DNA from: Climacium dendroides
Taxonomy: Eukaryota > Streptophyta > Bryopsida > Hypnales > Climaciaceae
Assembly: GCA_950106755.1 (NCBI GenBank)
Contig: OX467088.1
Location: 5,812,001 to 5,876,000, forward strand
DNA length: 64,000 nt
Reading direction: 5' to 3'
Shown: piece by piece, positions 1 through 12,205 of the stretch
Layout of the letters: the number at the start of each line of letters is the position of its first letter
Position numbering within the stretch: position 1 is the stretch's first letter
The notes under the pieces: generated by a model
The model's input: only the letters and a program-made list of their open reading frames with translations
What the model was told of the DNA's origin: nothing
Database searches by the model: none
Program-made: the position numbers and the translations under genes

Positions 1-1639
1 GATGTTCATCACTATTTGTCCCCATTTTCTCTTAAGAGATTTATACGCTTTTTAGGATTGTTGTGATTGTTGTGATTTTTACAAAAAATGCACTTAAAAA
101 AGTCATGTACAATTTATTGTAATATTTTTAAGTATGAAAAAATGAAGTTAAATTTTGGACATGTATTACTATATAAGAAAAATATCGATTTTTGAAGGGT
201 AAATTTTAATATATAAAACTAGTGAAGTTTGACCAAGTGGCAACATAGAATGTCTTGGAAGGTTAACAATAGTTATATCATTATTTGTTGATTCTTCAAA
301 AATTTATTGTTGTAAACCAATTTTATTACTAAAATATAATATGGATTTATTTTTATAAATAAAATTTTGTTAACAATTTTAGTAAATTGTTGAAAAAATA
401 ATGCTCACTTCTTTACGAATTGTCCTTTTATTGTTGATTTCATCATAAAGCACTCTAAAAAAAATATCATATACATAAGCATGGTCTCTTTCTAAGCCAC
501 TATGCTAAAATTGTAGGTGATTAAAGCTTGTAAATACAACATTTAGATTTAATTTGAGTTACAACTCTTGGCCAAAAATTGCCACCCAAAAAATTAACAA
601 TCTCAATTAGTCATTTGTAAAGACTCTTTTACTTAATCCCCAAAGATTTTTGACTAGTTTAGATATTTTTTGGTTTTCCAAATAAACTTCACAATTTTTC
701 ATTGTTGCCATATAAAAATTCTACTATTCCATCATATTTTTTTCAATGAAATTAAAGTATTATTTCAATACCATCCTCAAGACTTTCCTCAAGTGTAGTA
801 GAACTCAGCAAGTGTCTATTCTTGTCTTATTGGTATTATAACTAGTCTCTTTTTAGTAGTAGCAATTTACATGTCACCAATTAAAACATGTCATTTCAAT
901 TTTTTAGTGTGCCACTTTTCTTCATTGGAACCCCAATTTATATTTATATTTAAAAAATAAATAAAATATTCACAATTAATTCTCCAAACAAAAAAAGGAT
1001 ATAAAGCAAAATTTTACTTCTATAAAATAAATGAAGAACTCATTGTATGAATGTAACTAATTCCAAAAAGGTCCAAAATATATGAAACGACTTGGGTTCG
1101 ATGCCAATTCCATTTTCCTTCCTACAAAAGTTTACTGAAAATTGTTTCGAGGAACAATTTCAAGTTTACTGAAAAAATTAGCTTCCCAAATGCAATTAAC
1201 TCTCTTGAAAGGTTGTCGCTTTAACCCCAAAGTGACATTCAATATCTAGGGTTCCAAAACATCATTGCTTTTGGAGCTCTATAGGTCTAGATATCTTCAA
1301 GTTATACAAATTTCAACCGTACAATCTTATAGTGTATATGTTTCAGATGATATGTACAAAATTTGAAGTCATTTGGCCATACAGATTGCAAGATTATAAT
1401 GTTTTAGTGTCAAAAATAGATGTTGAAATTTTCCCAAAAACACATTTGGAGGTGAAATTTGTTTCCTAAACCTACTCAAATGAAAAAACTTTACACAACA
1501 AAATGATTCAAAACTAGTATACAAGCACATTAGTGAATTTTTTTTCATTCAATCGATTCATTGTGTTTAAAAAACAGCTTTGAAATGTCAAAAAACATTA
1601 AGAAAAATTGCAAAAAACACATCTAAGGTTGAACCTCCT
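1..1639. other. AT-rich gene-less DNA
   Basis: No open frame of note. Contains repeat D2 copy A (1050-1200) and otherwise nothing recognisable. Confidence 0.6.
1050..1200 (+). repeat. Dispersed repeat pair D2, copy A
   Basis: ATATGAAACGACTTGGGTTC, GATGCCAATTCC and CTTCCCAAATGCA-type sequence recur at 28722-28860 with several changes. Confidence 0.6.
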
Positions 1640-2125
1640 CCTCCTAGAATGCTTCTCACTCACTCATTACTTCTTGGATTGACATGAGATTTTTGCCTCA
1701 CAAACTTGACTAGTATGTGCAACTTTTCCAAAAAAAAGTATTGAAAATGGACTTTGTATGAAGAAGAAATAGGCCGCTGAAGTTCACTCTACTCCCAAAA
1801 TGCCAGGATGTTGAACTTCGAATTGCTCCCAAACATTCACAACAACTTGGATTGACATGAAAATTTTACCACAATAACTAAACTTCAAGGGTAACAAAAT
1901 CCAATTTTTTTTTTAATGAAAATGAATGTTTTACAAAAGAGATCCGAGTCCTCGAAGTTGCAGCCCTAAATGCAGTTTGGTGAACTCAAATTGAAGCTAT
2001 GAACTTCAATTGGCCCCCCAAAACTCAGTACATCTTGGATTGATCTGAAATATTTTCCACACAAACTAGAGGGGAGAACACAACTTTCTCAACAAGTTTT
2101 ATTGAATTTGGACCTTGTATGCAAA
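1640..2125 (+). repeat. Three diverged tandem copies of a ~180-bp unit
   Basis: CTTGGATTGACATGAGATTT (1673), CTTGGATTGACATGAAAATT (1846) and CTTGGATTGATCTGAAATAT (2034) mark three copies spaced 173 and 188 bp. Each is followed by CACAAACT/CACAATAACT and preceded by a CTCCC/CACTCA-type block. The ATG-poor frame at 2102-2356 begins in the third copy and is not considered a gene. Confidence 0.75.
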
Positions 2126-2199
2126 AGTTACAACACTTTCAACTGGACTTCAAATTGTGTGAGGACAGTTTCTGTCCTCTTTGTCATTTTAGGGTTAAG

Positions 2200-3530
2200 A
2201 GCAGCCTACCTCACCCTCATTACAACAAAGCGCAACACCATCTCCCCCATCCGGCAATCTGTTGAAACTCGGGCTCCAGACACCGGATTTTCATTTGTTT
2301 CTTTCCATCCATCATACCAATTCTCCAGATATTTGGCATTCATCATAATTGCCTGACGACGTGTCTAGATTAGCCACACAAAAATACCATGTGCAGCCCT
2401 TATTAACTTACAGAGTGAGCCAAATATCACCCGTCTCTTGCCGCAAAAGCTTGGCACTCCTCCCGTTGCATTGAATTGCAGACGGAGAGAATCTGGGCTC
2501 ACGTAATAAGTTCAGTTATCAAACTCCCGGCTTCGACTCCGGGCCGGCAGGGTGCACAGTGCACCCCGCCCGCACATTCATCAAGCTACCGTGACTCACC
2601 CCCTCTGCTATAAGTTAAGTTTAGTCGGATGAAATGATTCCTCCGTCTGCTCCGCCAATCCACCAATCTCTTGCTGTTTCGCAGTGAAATCAACCTTCCG
2701 CTTGCGTCCAAGAACTAGAACAAAAATCGATCAATCTTCGATGGACATGGTAATAATTAATCACCCCATCCCACTTTCGCTCCCCCATTTGCAGCGCAGT
2801 TTCGAATGATGGCGGATTCTCCTCAGGAATTCCACTTTTTCACTCCGTTTCAGTGTTTCCCTCACTCCCCCATTTGCAGTGCAGCCGGCGCAGTTCAGTT
2901 TCGAATGATGATTCTCCCCAGGAAGACTGAAGGGCCCAGGGTCCCAACACATGGCGCTGCGGCCCCTGGCTGACTGCAGTGGCGCGAGGTTCATGTTCTT
3001 ACTATCATATTCCTGAGGACCGTCGGGAATCCGCGAGGGTCACGACTTCTCTCGGAGCAGCTTCCACGACCAAAAAGCTTCCTTCCGAGTTCCGAGTTTC
3101 CGACGGGTGGGACACGGCAAATGGCAAGGATAGATTTGCGTCCACAGCTACAGTGGCAGTCGTTCCGGACATCTGTGAACTGCGGAGAACCTCCACCTCC
3201 ACCTGCCCTGCAGAATAATAATCTGGAACACCGAGGAACAAGCCTGGATCTTGGAGCCTAATTCCAGATTCACTGCTCCCATTCTCCGCGCTCCACAGGG
3301 GAAGGAGAAAGGGTCGGACGGAGGCGGAAAAAAACCAACCCATCACCGTTGGTACCGTCGGTCACTGCTGCTTGAAAAGTTGAAAGTACTCAGTCCTTCG
3401 AATCCCGCTGGTCGAGTGGTAGATTTTAAGAATGTAGCAGCGGTGCTCAATGTAAAGTCAACGACGGAAAGAAAGAGCGGGTTTGGTAGATCTGAGGGTA
3501 AGGAATTGTATCACTACAGTGTTGTAGTGG
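2200..3530. other. GC-richer segment without a recognised gene
   Basis: Base composition rises sharply at about 2200 and falls after about 3500. Overlapping frames on both strands (longest 113 codons, minus strand 3005-3346) show no domain. A short hairpin (CCCGG..CCGGG, 2526-2544) and the 2778-2925 duplication lie here. It may be the remains of a gene or retroelement. Confidence 0.35.
2778..2925 (+). repeat. Short tandem duplication in a GC-rich segment
   Basis: CTCCCCCATTTGCAGCGCAG with TTTCGAATGATGGCGGATTC recurs about 90 bp later as ACTCCCCCATTTGCAGTGCA with TTTCGAATGATGATTCTCCC. The overlapping frames (2761-3346, both strands) have no recognised domain. Confidence 0.7.
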
Positions 3531-3531
3531 A

Positions 3532-3789
3532 GACTACACTAAAATTGGCAAATAGTGTTGGCTACACTAATTGTCAACAGTAACACTAATTGTGATTTGC
3601 AAGGTCAGTGTTAGAACATCATTTACCCATTCTAACACTATTTTAGTTCTATAGTAAAATTTGGTCATTTCAACATTTCTACAAGAGTGCATTTAGTGTT
3701 AGATGGGAACAAAATATAGTGTTGGGGGTAAAAAATAGGGAACAACACTAATTATCACCCATCACTATTTATCAATTTTTAGTGTAGTG
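3532..3789. mobile_element. Diverged CACTA-like non-autonomous element (about 258 bp)
   Basis: The right end is AATTTTTAGTGTAGTG and the left is CTACACTAAAATT, giving terminal inverted repeats of about 27 bp that continue into GGCAAATAGTG on the left and its counterpart on the right. Inside, short AACACTA/TAGTGTT motifs recur in both orientations, typical of CACTA subterminal repeats. No clean 3-bp duplication is seen, and CACTACAG / TTGTAGTG just outside (3512-3529) may be a related end. No coding capacity. Confidence 0.55.
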
Positions 3790-3792
3790 TAC

Positions 3793-4037
3793 TCTATGCC
3801 GTTGCCATAGTTAAAACAGAAGTAAAAGTAATTTTCTAATTTTTTGGAATAAAAAATAACTCAGAAATGCATAGCTTTCTCATTGTGAGTTGGAATGCCA
3901 CAAAACCAAGCCAATGTACCCTTCCTTGCTAAGGGCTTTCCAACGGTACCAAGCATGTGACCGGGGGACGCACGGTCTGGGAGATCTCGACATGACAAAT
4001 AAACAAAACAAATAGCCAAATTTAAGGCATAGATGTG
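3793..4037 (+). repeat. Dispersed repeat pair D1, copy A
   Basis: ATGCCGTTGCCATAGTTAAA, AAAGTAATTTTCTAATTTTT, AGGGCTTTCCAACGGTACCA and GGGAGATCTCGACATGAC recur at 53836-54062. It starts exactly where the CACTA-like element at 3532-3789 ends. Confidence 0.8.
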
Positions 4038-4094
4038 ACCTTGGGAGCAACGAAGCTATAGTGTTCGAGGGCTACATTAAAGTAACAACACTTA

Positions 4095-4680
4095 TCTATC
4101 CCCTCATTGTTCCTATGGGGGACAAAATGGATTTTGGACAAGCTCTTAGGGTCTTAATTTTTACTGAAACTTTTTCAAAAGATAGAAAAAATTATGAGCT
4201 TTTTGGAAATATAATTCTTATTTCAATTGGTGCATGGGAGCAAAAGTTATGCCACAATAACCTCAAAACATGGGAGATTGGACAATAAAAAACATCCACA
4301 AAAAATTGGAATAAAATTTTTAATATTTTCTTTCTTGTAGATTATTATTATTTTTTTGAATGGAAAGCTTTGATTCATTCCATTTGGATTAATGATGTGA
4401 AAGTTATAGAGCTTCTGCAATCATAGCAACTTCTTGAAAGATTTTTTTTTCCTTTCACTTTGAATGCTTATATTCTTTTAATATATACAATTAGAAATCA
4501 CAAAATTTTATCATGTGATCTAAGACAAATGTAGAACAAGATCCTACAATTAGATTTTTTTTTAAATTTAAAAATTTATTTTTGTAGGTGAACATAGCAA
4601 AAGTGGTAGTTCTAAGTGGTTTTGACCCCAAAAAATGGCCTTGGGACTTTAGGGATTAAAAGAAACAGTTTTTTAGTTCC
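4095..4680 (+). repeat. R1 repeat, internally deleted copy
   Basis: Contains GACAAAATGGATTTTGGACA, GGAGCAAAAGTTATGCCAC, TGGAAAGCTTTGATTCATTC and TGGCCTTGGGACTTTAGGGA in the R1 order, but lacks most of the central block present at 10.1-11.7 kb. The 75-aa open frame at 4061-4288 lies in it and is not considered a gene. Confidence 0.7.
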
Positions 4681-5344
4681 ACTATTTGAAAGGTTGCATG
4701 ACCTTCAAAATCAATGAGGTTGTTATTAACAAGTTCAAGAAATTAAATGCAATGCAAGTGGTTTTGTAAGATTCAACTCTAGTAATATATTATGAATTTT
4801 CAAAACTAACAACCCAACCCAAGATAGTTTGTAATATGACATTTGACATTGGATGGAGAGCCAAGAAAATTGGGTCAACTTATCCATTGGGAGAACATTC
4901 TTACCTCACTTGTATTTCCTTCAAGTTCTTTATAACCCATTATAAGTGGCTAATAGTATATTGTCCTCATTTTTTTTTAAATTCATAGTAATTTCAAATC
5001 TTACACCAAAAATTTGAAAATCTCATGACTTATAGTACTAAATCCATGAACCCATTTCTTAAAAGTGAACATAAATTTTTTTTTCCATTCATATGTAGTT
5101 CCAAATTGACAACAAAACAAATAAAACAAATAGAGAGTGTTGCACAGTGAGGCTAGAGATCATGGTCCCCGTCCTTCCCAGGGTTCAGGACTTCAGGGGA
5201 TCCCTTTTCCTTCTCTTCAGATCCACTTCCTTTTCGTACACAGCATCCATTTTCCAAAAAGTGGAAAGACGACACTGGTGAAGCATGATCTTCCGAATTC
5301 AGCCAGTTGGGCCCTCTCTCTCCCCTATTTAATTTACTTACTTA

Positions 5345-5472
5345 ATTAAAATTTTCCCAAAGATGACGGTGTAAATAAGCTCCGTCTCTCCCCCATTAGA
5401 TTAGATTAGATTAAATTAATTATTATTTTTAAATTCCCCAAGGTGACGGTGTACCTAAGCTCTGCCCGTCTC
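5345..5472 (+). repeat. Short tandem duplication (~86-bp spacing)
   Basis: TTTTCCCAAAGATGACGGTG with AATAAGCTCCGTCTCTC recurs as ATTCCCCAAGGTGACGGTGT with CTAAGCTCTGCCCGTCTC. Confidence 0.75.
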
Positions 5473-6389
5473 TTCTTCCCCCGGCCATTTCCATTTCCAT
5501 TTGAATTAAGTTTAATTAAATTTCCCCCAAGTCAGTAATGGCTGATGGGCGCACGACTCCAACGAAGCTCTCCATTATTTCAGGGTTTCAATGGGGGAAG
5601 GAAGGGGCCTGAACTGAAGCTGAAGCCCAGCCCAGCCCAGCCCCCATTCGGGCTTGACGGAGCGGTGCCAGTGCCCGTTCAGTTGGGGGCCGCCCAGCAG
5701 CAGTCGGAAACCTGGGGACCTGAAAGGGGGGGCCTTCCCATGACCAAGGAAAATGGCTACAGTGAGGAGCAAAGCAACCGTCAACCAGTAAACAACTGAA
5801 CTCAATCAAATTCCGTTTCATTGGCTTCACCACCACCACCCCAAAAAAACCAAAAAACACACACATATACACAAAAAAAAAGTAAAAGTAAATAAATAAA
5901 GCTTAAGGAACCCTCATAAAGGCTCTAAAAGAGGGCCGAACAAGGAATTTACGGTGCTTCCATTATTCGTTTCCCACCCACTTCTTCCTTTGGGACACAA
6001 ATTCCGTCCCAACTTATTCTACACCGGGGCTGCTGACACGGAGAAGTTTTAAGGGGGGGGGGGCAGAGATCCAAGTTAGGGGTCGAGAACGGAAGTTCCC
6101 CACTTTCGTTCCCCATAAGTTCCCCACAGCTTCCCTTTACCCTGCCCTGCCCCGCCCCACGCGGCTACTGGAGGTTCCGACCCACGACGGCGGCCTTTAA
6201 TTATAGTCGAGAGTTGAGCTTGCTTGGTGCCAACTGCAGCGCTGGGTGGGGGGTTTGGGTGAAGCTGCATTTAATGTGCGGGGCCGCCTGGTGTCAAGTG
6301 GGCAGCCCCTGCTTTGGACCCCAAGCAGCGCGCCACTGCCCTGCCCTGGATGAACAATAATAATATTTATAAGAAGAAGGTAAGCGGAG

Positions 6390-6725
6390 CCATTAGTTTA
6401 GTGGGTCATGTCCGGCCCCTGGGGGAAGGTTCCCTTCCAAAATTAAAAATTGGGGAGCTTCCCCACTGCGTCCCTTCGGTCACACGGGAATACCCCCATC
6501 TTTTAGAAAAATCAGGCTTCAAAGAAAAAAGAAAAAGGGAAAAAAAAGATAAAAAGAATGGAAACCGTAACCATTAGTTGATCATGTCCGGCTCCTTGGG
6601 GAAGGTTCCCTTCCCAAATTAAAATTGTGGAGCTTCCCCGGTCATACTGGAATACCCATCTTTTAGAAAAATCGGACTTCAAACGAAAAGAAAAAGGAAA
6701 AAAAAAGAATAGAAATCCCAACCCA
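6390..6725 (+). repeat. Tandem duplication, two copies of a ~181-bp unit
   Basis: Copy 1 (6390-6570) and copy 2 (6571-6725) share CCATTAGTT, TCATGTCCGG, GGGGAAGGTTCCCTTCC, GGAGCTTCCCC and CATCTTTTAGAAAAATCRG, then an A-rich run. Copy 2 is shortened by small deletions. Confidence 0.85.
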
Positions 6726-6865
6726 AATGTTGGGGGTCCACGGTTCCACGGTCATGCGACCCAGATTCGAGATTCCTTTGCCACTCACCGTGCATATTCT
6801 CTCTCAATGTGGGGAATGTGGGTTTTTAAGCGTGGTCTTTTTTTTCACTTTATTTTATTTTTTCC

Positions 6866-6892
6866 CCTTGAAACACATGGACAATTTTTATT
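6866..6892 (+). repeat. GAAACACAYGGACAATTTCC motif copy
   Basis: TTGAAACACATGGACAATTT following a T/C-rich run; same orientation and context as 19862 and 22556. Confidence 0.55.
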
Positions 6893-7633
6893 GATAACGA
6901 AGGCCCGGGTTTTTTTTAACTAACTTAACCTCAGCAGTTTGGGGGAAAACGCGTTCCTAGTGGGGATATTCTCACCTAATAACTTAAGTTAGTGGCCACT
7001 GCCCACTCAGGTCGCCAAAGGTACAATGTATGATTTATATTGATATTCTTATTATTGATTTGTTGCTGAATCAGTGGCCTCGGTTATTTTACTTTTTTTT
7101 TTTCCCTCTTTTGGCTTTCCTGCCCCCCACCCCACCCCACCCCAACCAACTCACCCCACCTGCAATGTTGTTTGGAGATCTGCACATTGCAAAGATTTTT
7201 TTTTTTACTTTTTCTTTCTTTATGGAATTTTTTGAAACCCATGGACAGATTGCAAAGATTTGATCTCCCTAAGCCTTGTTTTTTTGTTGGTTGGGCTTTA
7301 AATGCATGGCCTTTGTGGCCAAGGACAATGCAATAACCTATTGCAATCAGGCTTCAGTGAAGAGTTTAACTACTAGGCAACACACTCCCCTGTTCCCAAT
7401 GGGAATCAAATCCATCTCTGCATTCAATAGGGAGAGCTACTCCAGCTGCGAATTAAAACTCTTCTGGAGTGGAGGATAGAATCATATCACAACTAATCTT
7501 GTGTAATTGCATATAAAAAACCAGCAGGGGGAAGTGTCTTGAGAAAGCCAACTGAGAAACTATAGTTTAGTAGTAGTCTTATTATTATTGTTACTACTAT
7601 TACTACTTCAATGATGAAAGCTTGCTACTTACT

Positions 7634-7664
7634 CCATGGAAATTGTCCATGTGTTTCAGGAAGA
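7634..7664 (-). repeat. GAAACACAYGGACAATTTCC motif copy
   Basis: Minus-strand match: CCATGGAAATTGTCCATGTG then TTTCAGGAAGAAGAAG, so the purine run lies on the expected side once reversed. A weaker copy follows at 7865-7890. Confidence 0.55.
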
Positions 7665-9438
7665 AGAAGAAGAAATTTAAAAACTTTTTTTTTTTAATTA
7701 CTTACTTGGTCTGTCCTTGTGACTGATGAGTTGTGGCTAACAATGAGCACATGGGAAATTGACCAGGGATGTGCATGGTAGCCACATTGTTGTGTGTGCT
7801 ACTCTGTTTTGAACATGCCCTTTATATGTTTATCAAAAGACGCAACGAAAATTATACTAATAAGCTTGAAATTGCCCATGTGTTTCAAGAAAGGAAGAAT
7901 TGTACTAAGTTAGAAACACCCAAAATTGTTACTTTAAGCAATTCAGCATAGTTGGAGGCATATTTTTCTTAAAATAATATTTTTGTAGTACATACAAGTG
8001 AAAATCATGAATATTTTACAAAAAAAAAATAGATTTTTCAGACATTGTATGTAATTTCTATGATTTTTCAAAGTGTTGGCTATCTAGACCACTGAAATTG
8101 TCCCATAGGGGTGCCCCCTCCCAAATTGACCTTTGCAAAAATCAGTTGTTAGTTAAATATCTGTCCTTTGAATGTTAAGAATGTGGAGGACACACTCACC
8201 AAAGTTTAGGGACATAATTGGGTGAGCCTACGAACAAGAATAGGAACATGTGCAATTTTTGGATGTTTCTACCTTGAACTTATCGTCAAATGTTTGTCCA
8301 CAAGTTATTATTATGACTTTGATTCAAACATAACGTAGCCTTGGGAACATGTACTTTGTATGGTTATCAAAGGAGGCAAGGAAGACTAGAGTATTGTTGT
8401 CAAATGTTCGCCCTTCTATCGTCAAAGATGGAAGAATTATGCACCGTTTTTTCAAAAATCAGAAAAAGATGAAAAAATAACAGAGTGTTTCACAGTTCAC
8501 ACCTCTGTGGTCTAGTAAGCTCAAGGTAGATAAGTCCCCTTTTTGCAATGAAGTTTCATTTCATTTGTGTAAAAACAAACTTTTTCTTTAAATTTTTAAA
8601 TTTTTAAAATGAAAGGCTTAAGGTAAGTTACAGCTTCTCTTAACAGGTCCAGATTCCCCTGACAAACATATCTCATTGAATACCGTCAAGCCCCCCCAAC
8701 ATGGGTTTCCTATTTCAAACATAGATTTGTCACCCACGGTTTCCCTATCCAACTTCACCCATTAACTTACAATGAGTTAATAAGAGTTTAAGTTCGATTA
8801 AAGAGTAACTACCCACACACATGGCCCCATGAATACGTTCTTTTGACTTGCGGAAGAAGCCCACCAGGGCTAATTTACTCCAACCGGGGGAAGGCCTTCA
8901 ATCTCTGTCTGGATCAATTATAATGGTATACTAATCAGCCATTTTTCAAAACAATGGTCCATATGTAGATTAGCAATAATTAAGTGCAGGAGAAATGGAC
9001 CAGAAACGAACCTGGAGTTTTTATCTCCATTTACATGGCTGTGCAGTAATAAGTTACTAACATATAAGTTACTGCAGACAGACACAGGGCAGGCCAGGTT
9101 GTGCAGGGAGCGTGAGTATAAGTTAGGGTGAGCTCTGCGGCAATCATAAGTTACACAGGGTGTTCGACCTTGAATTACTCTTACAAATATTAATACCCGG
9201 CTAGTGAAAGGTAGCCGGTGGAAGGAAAAGAAAGGCCCCGTTGGTCCGTCCGTCGGGACGCTTCTGTCCCCATTGGTCCGTCGGCCACCTGCACCCAACA
9301 AAAGTTACTGTATTTCTCCAACTGGAGGAAAAAGCCATTGGGGACAAGCTAATAAGAAGCTTTGGTTGCGTGCAGTGACTTTCAGAAAGTAACCATGTGC
9401 TGCCTCATAATGGAAAAACACCGGAAAAAGTCACAATT

Positions 9439-9466
9439 GAATGGAAATCATCCATGTGTTTCCAAA
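9439..9466 (-). repeat. GAAACACAYGGACAATTTCC motif copy
   Basis: Minus-strand match with one change: AATGGAAATCATCCATGTGT followed by TTCC and an A-rich run. Confidence 0.5.
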
Positions 9467-9614
9467 AAAAAGAAAAAAATACGGGAAAAGGCCTCGGTAG
9501 AAAAGCCAACTACGTTCGTGCACTGAGAAGATTTTGTGATGGAAACGATTTAAAGGTGAACGGCACCCATTTCTAACCGACGACCCATTCCATCAGCAAT
9601 CAATAGGATGCAGT

Positions 9615-9667
9615 ATTTCCAACCAAGGTTAGAACATATTTCCAACCAAGGTTAGAACATATTTCCA
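9615..9667 (+). repeat. 23-bp tandem repeat, 2.3 copies
   Basis: ATTTCCAACCAAGGTTAGAA followed by CAT is repeated exactly, then ATTTCCAA. Confidence 0.9.
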
Positions 9668-10109
9668 AATGAAGCTCGGAATGTGTCCTTTTTTTTTTCT
9701 TCTTCTTTTTAAGGTTTGGACTATTAAGTTTATGACACATGTTTCAAAGTAGTGAGCAAAAAAGTAAGAAGCGATGAACAAGAAAGTAGTTTTTGAATGA
9801 TTGGAATTAAGAAGAGTGGTCTAGACATTGGCTATGGGGCACTTTTCGCCTCCCAAAATTTAGAGTAATTTTAGTTCAAGCAATCAAATTACCCAAAAGT
9901 TTGTAATGCTTTGTCATTCCTATCAATGCAACTATGAAAATATTTGCTTTGCCTTGCACTATTCTAGATTGTGTCCGGAATTGCTTATTTGATTGGTTGT
10001 GGGTGCCTTCACCTTATATGAGTTTGAAACTCCATGTTGTGAGATGGATTGTCATTCAATCTTCTACACTCATGGTAGTTGGAAAACTTATGAAGTCCTA
10101 GAGTCTTGT

Positions 10110-11700
10110 CGAGAGAGAAAATGGATTTTGGATAGGGTCCGGTGTGTTTTAGGGGGAACAATACCTATTGCAAGCCTTCATAGTACTAGCACGATTGTAG
10201 AGGGATGAAATTTGACAGGTTCAAACCTATCAACTCAAACTTGTCAAAAGAGAATACAAAAGTCACTCCAGAAAAACAAAAACATTGGTAGGATCTTATG
10301 ACATCAATTTTTGAAAACCTTTTTTTGAAAATTGAAAAATATGTAAGCATTCTGAAAATATTGTTTTTATAGTTTCAAATAGTGACTAGGAGCAAAAGTT
10401 ATGCCACCCTTAGCTCAAAATGGTGTTCTTCAAGCAATACAAAAGAAATCACAAAATGTCAAAAAAATATGTATTTAAAAGTTTTTTCTTATTCTCTTAC
10501 TAAAAATATTTTTGTCTACATGGGAGATTTGATTATTTCTGTTTGGACTAAAGATGCTAAAGTTATGGAGTCTTGTCTTTTGGCCAATCTAAGCATCTTC
10601 TTCAAAAAGTAACTAACAAGATTCATTTCGAATTCTCTTTCTCTTTTGATTGTCATTGTCCTTTAAAAAATAAATTTAAAAGATTCATTTCAAACTCAAT
10701 TTTAATAGCTTTCCAAGAAAAAAAAGTTCCATATAGTTTAGTTTGCTTCCAAAAACAATCTCACCATTGGGATGAGTTGATTTTCAATTCCATTGTAGAG
10801 CTACTAATAATTCAAATTTTCCTTCTCTCTCATACCTACTTCTACTTAATAATTTTAAAAGAAAGAAAATTAAGTTTTTTTCCTCAAATTTCCCCCTCCA
10901 AACCCTCAACTCAATTATCACACATAAAAAATTAGAAATCCAAAGTATGTAGTGCAATTTTTTTTCAAGTTAAAGAAGATTCAAAGTCTTATAGTCTAGT
11001 CATGCAACATGCAAACATCATATTTTCTCACACTTTAAGAATATCGCAAATATCTTGCAATCTACATAGTCAAAAGTATTGAAATTTCTCCCACATGTTC
11101 TTATACTAATCTAATCCAAGATCCTATAGCCCAATATGCCAAAAAGAAAAAAAAGTAATTATGAAACTTTTTTGCTCTTTGCAATACAAATGGTTGTTTT
11201 GAGGGGTTCTTTTAATGGGAAAAAAAGGCCTTGGAAATTTCCTACATGTACACATTCATTTTGCAAGAATACTTATTATTAACCCCGGAGTGTTCTAACG
11301 TCCATTTTGGGGACGATGAACAGATTGAAGTTCTTGTTTCTGTCTCTTTTATGCTTGGATGAAAATCATCCTAATTTTTGGTGATACTTTATCAAGTTCT
11401 TGTCTTATCTAATGGTTGGATTTGGTGTTATTAGAATAAATTTTTTCCTAAAATTACAAACGCAGAAGTGTGTCAAGTGGTCAAATTGCATCGACTCTAG
11501 TTCAAAACTAGATTAGCAAAAATGAGGTCCTAGATGTAAAAAGAACACAAAAATTCCAAAAAGTCACTATGTCAAGAGAACCTCGTTTTGAATCCATTCC
11601 AATCAGTTTTGCTCAAAAAATGATGATATTCTGCCTGTAATGAAAATTTGAAGGAATTTTGATATTTTCCTTTCCAAATTTATAAATAAAAACATTGGTG
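10110..11700 (+). repeat. Dispersed AT-rich repeat R1, longest plus-strand copy
   Basis: Landmarks in order: AAAATGGATTTTGGATAGG, GGAGCAAAAGTTATGCCAC, GTTTGGACTAAAGATGCTAA, CAATCTCACCATTGGGATGA, CATACCTACTTCTACTTA, ATATCTTGCAATCTACATAG, AAAAGGCCTTGG, then GATACTTTATCAAGTTCTTG, TAATGGTTGGATTTGGTGTT and GAACCTCGTTTTGAATCCAT. The same order recurs in reverse at 57890-59290 and in part at the other R1 copies. No coding frame spans it. It may be a decayed LTR or non-coding part of a retrotransposon. Confidence 0.75.
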
Positions 11701-11918
11701 ATGGCATTGGTGAATCTAACTATACAGATGGAATCTAGAATTCAAAATTTACAACTTCCCTTCGTATATCGCTTCTAAAATATGCTTCCAAATAGCACTT
11801 TATAATGATTTTCTCCAAATCATCAATTCTAGAGAAGAGTCCAAACATTTAGGGGTTAAATGAACCAATACATCAATTCAGAAAATCTCTCTATCCTACA
11901 CAGATTTTAAACCCCAAT

Positions 11919-11935
11919 CCCCCCCCCCCCCCCCC
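11919..11935. repeat. Poly-C homopolymer (17 bases)
   Basis: Uninterrupted C run just left of the F3 repeat. Its length may be unreliable in an assembly. Confidence 0.9.
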
Positions 11936-11954
11936 TTCTTTTTCCCTGCCCTCT

Positions 11955-12205
11955 CCATGTGGGCCAAGGAGAACTGACCCCCTTATTGCCCCGGCCAAGG
12001 TGAATTGTGAAAAAAAAAAAACTATTTTGTTGCCATGAATTTTTACATTCCTACACCGCCCCTCGCTAATTTGGGGCCGCTGATTGCAAATCTGAATTCA
12101 GAAGTTGCCAAAAAAAAATAATCTGATTGCAAATAAAAAAATCCCCCAGCGTTTTCCCCCGGGGTAAAACGTGGCAATGAGGGGGTGAGTTCACCCTTGT
12201 GCCCC
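11955..12205 (+). repeat. Dispersed repeat F3, plus copy with inverted partner downstream
   Basis: GGAGAACTGACCCCCTTATT, TTGTTGCCATGAATTTTTAC, CTAATTTGGGGCCGCTGATT, GCAAATCTGAATTCAGAA and GGTAAAACGTGGCAATGAGG. The central part recurs inverted at 12525-12760, giving an inverted pair about 800 bp across. A 17-base poly-C run (11919-11935) precedes it. Confidence 0.75.

Larger units (their letters stand above)
4700..9720. other. Mosaic of GC-rich and AT-rich DNA without a recognised gene
   Basis: GC-rich blocks at 5130-6420, 6720-7200 and 8640-9400 alternate with AT-rich DNA. It contains the tandem duplications at 5345 and 6390, copies of the 20-bp motif, and several ATAAGTTA(C) motifs at 9040-9160. 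Open frames are short, overlap on both strands, and have low-complexity Lys/Phe or Pro content. Confidence 0.4.

Noticed and set aside
2520..2560. tRNA-like arm CCCGG-loop-CCGGG
   Set aside because: The loop is eight bases and there is no D arm, anticodon arm or acceptor stem around it.
3385..3430. TTCGAATCCCG followed by GGTCGAGTGGTA, resembling tRNA T and D arms
   Set aside because: The two motifs are in the wrong order for a tRNA and no cloverleaf can be drawn.
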